Source: Larix sibirica (Eukaryota; Streptophyta; Pinopsida; Pinales; Pinaceae). Taken from it: a DNA stretch of 12,433 nt. A program made the position numbers and the translations under genes. Positions 7,972 to 12,433 of the stretch are shown here, piece by piece; the stretch's first letter is position 1, and the number at the start of each line of letters is the position of its first letter. The DNA lies in NCBI GenBank assembly GCA_004151065.3, contig NWUY0303918155.1, positions 1 through 12,433 on the forward strand, written 5' to 3'. The notes under the pieces were generated by a model. It was not told the DNA's origin and did no database searches. It saw only the letters and a program-made list of their open reading frames with translations.

Positions 7972-8098
7972 TGTTAAAAAAATTTACAATCTATCTTAAT
8001 TAATTCAAACCAAGTTCAACCTTCCTTTTCTCTGCAAGATTTTAAGATAGCACCTGCTATCAACGACATTGTTAAATCTTCGAGGAGAAAGCTAAATA

Positions 8099-8132
8099 TG
8101 AATGAATGAATAAATAAGAAAAAATAAATAAA
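8099..8132. repeat. TGAA/TAAA low-complexity tract
   Basis: Three TGAA-type units are followed by TAAA-type units and a short A run. This is a decayed tetranucleotide microsatellite. Confidence 0.75.
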
Positions 8133-9608
8133 CTTATTACTCCACCCTACCTCTATTCGATAGTGTTTGTATGAACTGGCCTCCTACTAGAGAGAAATGC
8201 GTTCCTCTTTTAAGGGATATCTGGACAGTTATTATATTTTTTGCAACAAGATTTTAGTTTGCCGTTGCTTATGTCTACTAGAATGTTGCTTTCTTTTATC
8301 CACCCATTAGACTTAAGTATTTCTTAAAATGTTTGATGCCATGATCTCTTTTTCTTCTTTCAGCTTTTGTCATTCTCAACATTCCACGAATTCATCTTCA
8401 TCCCAACTCGCAGTTTATTATCATCAATCTAATGAATATAGCCAGTGTGTAGCACTGGCCTTTCTTTGTCTATCAAAGTCATACTTCCGTTCTTACTGTT
8501 CATATGTTTTTATGCTCGAGACCCTCTTTATTAACAGCCTTCAGAAGTATGGTTTTCATTTCTTCCTTTAAGGAATGTCCTACTATCAGTAAATTTTAAA
8601 GAATTAAAAAAAAAAACACTACGTGACTTCTGAATCATCAACGTGAAAGTAAGATGATCAGAGTTTCAGTCCTTGCTAAGCTTCAACAACAAACTATGAT
8701 GTATATAAGAGTTGAACCATCGACATCTAAAAACAAAGCTGAAGCCAATATTTGGTAGTATTAATCATTATTTTATCAAGCATATTCTTAAACCAAAGTC
8801 GTCTAAAACTTATCCATCGTATTAGGTTTTACAGTAGTCAACTTCCTGACATCTACCACTTGTTGTACATACAGGCACTAGTTTCGAAAAAAATGATAAA
8901 AGATCTGAATCTATGCAATTATATCAATAAATATCTTATAGTGGATAACCTGTTGTTGCTCTCTCTTTGCACTTTCACAAATGCATCCTCCATTGCTCTA
9001 TTCAACCATTGCCAATGTCAACATATTGAGATTTTACTAGGTAGTCAGTTTCCACCCTTATTCATTGATTACCATTTTCCGTGCTCAGACTGTAGCTTTT
9101 CGATATACATTTTTGACTGCAATCTATTCCCAATTTAAAGAAGTAAAAATCTCCCCTGGAGGGCAGCTTGTTTGACAAAAAGACATTGTTGTATAAAAAA
9201 CAGAAATATTCAATCATGTTGAAAGTGTAAACGGAACGAAGGAAGCTACCCCTACGCTGTCAACTTGGATTTCACGGAGGAGTTATCAAACCAGAAAGTC
9301 CACGAATTGTCCAATGGATGCTTCTTGTCTCCATCGATAAGTCTCTTTCAATCCACTCCTTAATTCAGAATCGCTTGACTCCATTGAAAATAATTGACTG
9401 AGCTACATCGTCATTGCAAGATCCAATGCTTTAGTGTTAAGCTGCATTTTAAATTGGTCATGTGCTTGATCTTTGGTGCTGCTTTTGCAGAAATGGGAAC
9501 CGACAATATGATCTGACTTCAATTGTTGATACTGGTGCTTAGGACTGCGCACTTGTCAAAAATTAATGATATCCAATGTTCACCATGGATTAGTATCCTT
9601 TATTGTTT

Positions 9609-9650
9609 ATATATAAGCATCCCATCCATGGATATATAAGCATCCCATCC
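9609..9650. repeat. Tandem repeat, 23-bp period, carrying TATATAA
   Basis: The 19-mer ATATATAAGCATCCCATCC occurs at 9609-9627 and 9632-9650, joined by ATGG. A partial third piece, CCATCCATGGATATA, follows at 9662-9676. Both copies contain a TATATAA sequence on the plus strand, so the array looks promoter-like. No gene start is tied to it, and the nearest plus-strand coding is LINE ORF1, about 415 bp downstream. Confidence 0.9.
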
Positions 9651-9676
9651 TGGTGCATTGACCATCCATGGATATA

Positions 9677-10065
9677 GCGGTGGCTCTCAACGACCGATGC
9701 CTCTTGAGTGAGAATACATGGGATGCAGAGAAGAACGAAAGCTGTGAAGAATAAGGTTCAAAATAACGGAAGCTCGCTTGATCACTAGGTACGTGGGAGC
9801 TCGGAAAACCAGTCTGGAATGGTGTGTAAACATTTGGATCTAAAACGACAAGAATCTTTCGGCCCAACAGACAGACAGGTATTCAGTCATGTTCCTTATC
9901 TCGTGTTTTCTTGTCCCTTATGGCAATGGAAATACATTCGGCATCACACATGAAAAATAGTGAAGAGATACCCATATTGTTGAAGCAAACCATTTAGGTC
10001 AACTGAAAATTGCTTCCTCAAGCAAAGCAGGGAAGTGGTTTAAAACGCATAGCTGCCCGTCTAAA
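9677..10065. other. Sequence upstream of LINE ORF1, possible LINE 5' UTR
   Basis: No gene is recognised. The minus-strand frame at 9607-9867 has no family features. The LINE 5' end cannot be placed, because non-LTR elements have no terminal repeats and no target-site duplication can be sought without the 3' end. In the ORF1 frame, codons immediately upstream of 10066 are also open, so ORF1 could start a little earlier. Confidence 0.4.
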
Positions 10066-11202
10066 ATGGGAGCAGACAAGGAAAAAATAGTTTCAAAGGG
10101 AAAATATTTTGGCCCTCCCTAATAAACAGGCAAGTTTCTTTTACAAGAGAGTGACAACAACAGGGCTAAAGGCAACAAAGATCCTGCCTTATACAATCCC
10201 ACATCCACACCTCTCACCTGGTCATCTGCCCTTTATGTGCAAGAGTTACTAAATGCCAAGATGAGATTGGAGGTTTTGGAAGTCAAAGAGCAGGAGAGAG
10301 ACCTTAAAATCCGTTTATTATCAGCAGAAAATCAATGTTTAGCAGAAAGCAATAAGGTTCTAAAAGATCAATGTGGCATTGATGCAAGATGCTCTTCTAG
10401 TAGGAAAGACTAAATGGCAAGACATGAAGGCTGTGTGGCAAATCATGCAAGAATCTGCAGTGGAAATTAGAGATGTGCTAAATTCTAAAACATCCAAGGA
10501 TGAAGGGAAAGCAGTTGAACAAACAAACAACTAGGGAGTGAAAGTAAGGGAAGAAGAGAAAGGAGGCTTTGCAAAAAAATCCAAAACTTGGGCGCAAGCT
10601 ATTAGCAATTCTGCAAATATGGAAAAAGGAAAAGGAAAAGAAGTAAACACCCAGGGGGACATCTTGTAAGACACTGAAACCAAAGAAATACAAGACATGC
10701 AACAAACATAATATTAAAGGTGTGAGAGATTATGGAAAAAATGAATGCACTCTCAATCTTGTAAGTGACTTTTTAAAGGACAAGTTGCTTTGGAAAGGCC
10801 GAATCTGCCAAGCATGGAAGGTGGGTAAACCCAAGGATGAGAGAGGTAGGGCCATAAAATTCATCTTGTCAAGTGCACGTGACCAGAAAATTCTCCTAAG
10901 CAAGAAGCAACTCTTGAGGCGCTCTCAATTTTTTCTAGAGGAAGATTTAACTATTAGGCAGCAAGAGGAAAGAAGAGAAGAGGTGGCAAAGGTCAAAGAA
11001 GCAAGGGATGAGGGGAAACGGGCATGGATTTGCAAAGGCAAGGTTGTTATTTCCTTTTTTTGGTCCTCATTCCAAAATAGAACAACAATGTGGTAGGCAA
11101 GAAGTGACAGCAAATTCTTTAGCAGCAAACTATGCAACAAGTTCAGTATGGGAAAATAAGGGTGTAGACTCAACTTTGAGTCTTATATGCCAAAACAAAT
11201 AA
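10066..11202 (+). pseudogene. LINE ORF1: coiled-coil RNA-binding protein (broken)
   Basis: In L1-like elements this protein coats the element RNA. The candidate start ATG 10066 is followed by TAA TAA at 10120-10125. The same frame then gives a coiled coil with strong heptads (KMRLEVLEVKEQERDLKIRL and onward, about 10258-10380). The frame changes near 10390, gives a Lys-rich middle part with stops at 10532-10534 and 10667-10669, and changes again near 10705. It then yields a conserved-looking block (GRAIKFILSSARDQKILLSKK, QQEERREEVAKVKEARDEGK) at 10842-11030. A last change at the T run 11055-11061 leads to the terminal TAA 11200-11202. About 380 codons overall is reasonable for a plant LINE ORF1. 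The assignment rests on this block and on the endonuclease that follows. Confidence 0.75.
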
Positions 11203-11211
11203 CAATCAAGC

Positions 11212-12433
11212 TCTATCCAGGTCTCCTTAAGTTTAGTTTCTTGGAAATGCAGTGGTTACCATTGGAGGTGGGGACCTGGGCTAGGACCTATTACAGAAGA
11301 TAGAGACATAATCTGTCTCGTGGAAACACATGAGCATGAGGGGTGTAGGACACCTTTGTTTCAAATTGATTTGAAGATGGCAGTGTGGAACAATGTAGCA
11401 GAGAATGGCAAGGGACATGTGGGTATCATGGTTTTAGTGAAGAAAAAGAAAGGTCGTCTCATTCAGCTATAAGAAATAGAAGACTTAAATAAACAATTCA
11501 TTTGGTTTAAAATCTCAGAAAATGGAAATATCATTAGAATTGTAGCATGCTATTTTGCTCCACAAGTTTCAAAAACTTATAAAAGTGGGGGGTTAGACCA
11601 CAAAGACCCCTTTGCAGCCTTAAAAACGATATTGCGGTGTATTCTTGGTTAAGTGAAGTCCTTATAGTGGGTGATTTCAATGCTAGGTCTGCAAGTGAAC
11701 AAGCTAGCATTCTGTGGAGTAAGGAAACTGCAATTCTATTTGGCTTACAGAAGAAAGTAATCATCAGTGGACAAGAATTTCAAAGGACAACAAAAGCTGC
11801 AATCTCTTTGGGGAACAATTTCTTACTCTATGTGGGACATTTGATTTAATTATTTGCAATGGTTTGGCTAGATGGGTGAACTCTGGTAATCTCACTTGTA
11901 ATACCTATAATGACACAAGTGTAGTGGATTATGCAATATGCTCGCATGGCTTGTGTGAGAAAATGGAGGAATTCTTGATTGGAGAACATCTATGGGATTT
12001 AAAATATGATCACAAACCAATCTATTTAAGTTTCTCTTGGACCGAAGAGCAGCAACTTGAGACAAAAAAATCAGTGCAGTCAACGACCTCCTCCAAAGGG
12101 CATAATTCTTTTGACTCAAAAAACCTGTAATATTTTCAAGATGGTGCCAGAGAGGCTTGTTAAGAAGGAGAAAATGTTGTCACGAGGCCTTCATAGTTAG
12201 CAGCTAACAAACTTAATTCAAAGTGCACTCACAGAATGCAAAAGAGAAAAAAATAGGAATTTGAAACAAATTGCTTCTCAGTAAATGCTTGGTTTGATGA
12301 GGAATGCAAAAAAGCAAGGAAAATTTTGAGAGAATCAGACCAAAAAGAAAAAAAAAATAAAAGTTTACAAGTAGATTTTAATGGAAAAAAAAGCTGCTTT
12401 AATGGTCTCAAGGAGGGAAGAACTAATCTTCCT
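11212..12433 (+). pseudogene. LINE ORF2, N-terminal endonuclease part (broken, cut by window edge)
   Basis: The apurinic-type endonuclease nicks the target DNA to prime LINE insertion. Motifs in order are VSWKCSGYHW (11257-11286, usually SWNC, so a catalytic Asn is replaced by Lys), ICLVETHEHE with the catalytic Glu, LIVGDFNAR (about 11664-11690), SVVDYAICS (about 11918-11944) and YDHKPIYL (about 12007-12030, usually SDH). The region after the endonuclease contains WFDEECKKARKI (12290-12325), typical of the linker before the LINE reverse transcriptase. Stops lie at 11470-11472 and 12128-12130, and frame changes near 11640 and 11825. No in-frame start ATG is evident. The reverse transcriptase would lie to the right of the window. 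Confidence 0.88.

Larger units (their letters stand above)
7578..9608. other. AT-rich spacer without recognisable genes
   Basis: About 2 kb between the two retroelements. Reading frames of 80 codons (8329-8571) and 128 codons (8752-9138) exist on the plus strand. Their products are hydrophobic, Ser/Leu/Ile-rich and resemble no family I know, so they are treated as chance. The minus strand shows no convincing coding either. Contents that can be named are an 18-bp palindrome, a low-complexity tract and an A10 run near 8606. Confidence 0.6.
10066..12433 (+). mobile_element. LINE (L1-like non-LTR retrotransposon), 5' part, degenerate
   Basis: ORF1 with a coiled coil is followed within about 10 bp by an endonuclease-bearing ORF2, the standard L1-type layout in plants. 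No RT, 3' UTR or poly(A) tail lies in the window. The element points away from the pararetrovirus and does not interrupt it, so the two insertions are independent. Confidence 0.88.

Noticed and set aside
8752-9138. 128-codon plus-strand reading frame in the spacer
   Set aside because: AT-rich, Leu/Ile/Ser-rich product with no domain, no ribosome or promoter context and no similarity I recognise.
7578-9608. Possible MITE, tRNA or host exon in the spacer
   Set aside because: No terminal inverted repeats, cloverleaf or open exon with splice sites could be supported.
9607-9867. 86-codon minus-strand reading frame
   Set aside because: It runs through the 23-bp tandem repeat and shows no known motif.
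12345-12362. A-rich run as a LINE poly(A) tail
   Set aside because: It lies inside the ORF2 linker region directly after the WFDEEC motif, so it is coding-derived Lys codons, not a 3' end.

Overview
The window looks like repeat-rich intergenic DNA from a vascular plant nuclear genome. It holds two decayed retroelements facing away from each other, separated by about 2.5 kb of AT-rich DNA with no recognisable gene. No intact host gene, rRNA, tRNA or CRISPR array is visible. The plant group (fern, conifer or flowering plant) cannot be fixed from the sequence alone.

Positions 1 to about 7577, minus strand: a nearly full-length endogenous pararetrovirus of the Caulimoviridae type. In its own 5'-to-3' direction (falling coordinates) it has: a short leader; a primer-binding site for initiator tRNA-Met (7526-7512); ORF1 with a 30K-type movement protein and a tail of unknown function (7281-5890); and ORF2. 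ORF2 runs through coiled coil, coat-protein core, lysine-rich segment and CCHC zinc knuckle, a linker, aspartic protease, reverse transcriptase and RNase H, then about 290 more codons that I do not recognise (to about 687). A non-coding region with TATA boxes and repeats follows (about 660-1). About twenty in-frame stops and three frame changes make it a pseudogene throughout. One frame change is explained by a 17-bp tandem duplication. A 39-bp direct repeat joins the two ends, as expected for a linear copy of a circular genome cut in the leader. The left end also carries a 120-bp-spaced repeat and runs off the window.

Positions 7578-10065: AT-rich DNA with an 18-bp palindrome, a TGAA/TAAA low-complexity tract and a 23-bp-period tandem repeat carrying TATATAA.

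Positions about 10066-12433, plus strand: the 5' half of a LINE (L1-like non-LTR retrotransposon). ORF1 has a coiled coil and a conserved basic domain. ORF2 begins with an apurinic-type endonuclease. Both are broken by stops and frameshifts. The element's reverse transcriptase would lie beyond the right edge.

The most interesting points are the unexplained coding extension after RNase H, the two-ORF layout with a near-overlapping stop/start junction, and the rearranged terminal region.
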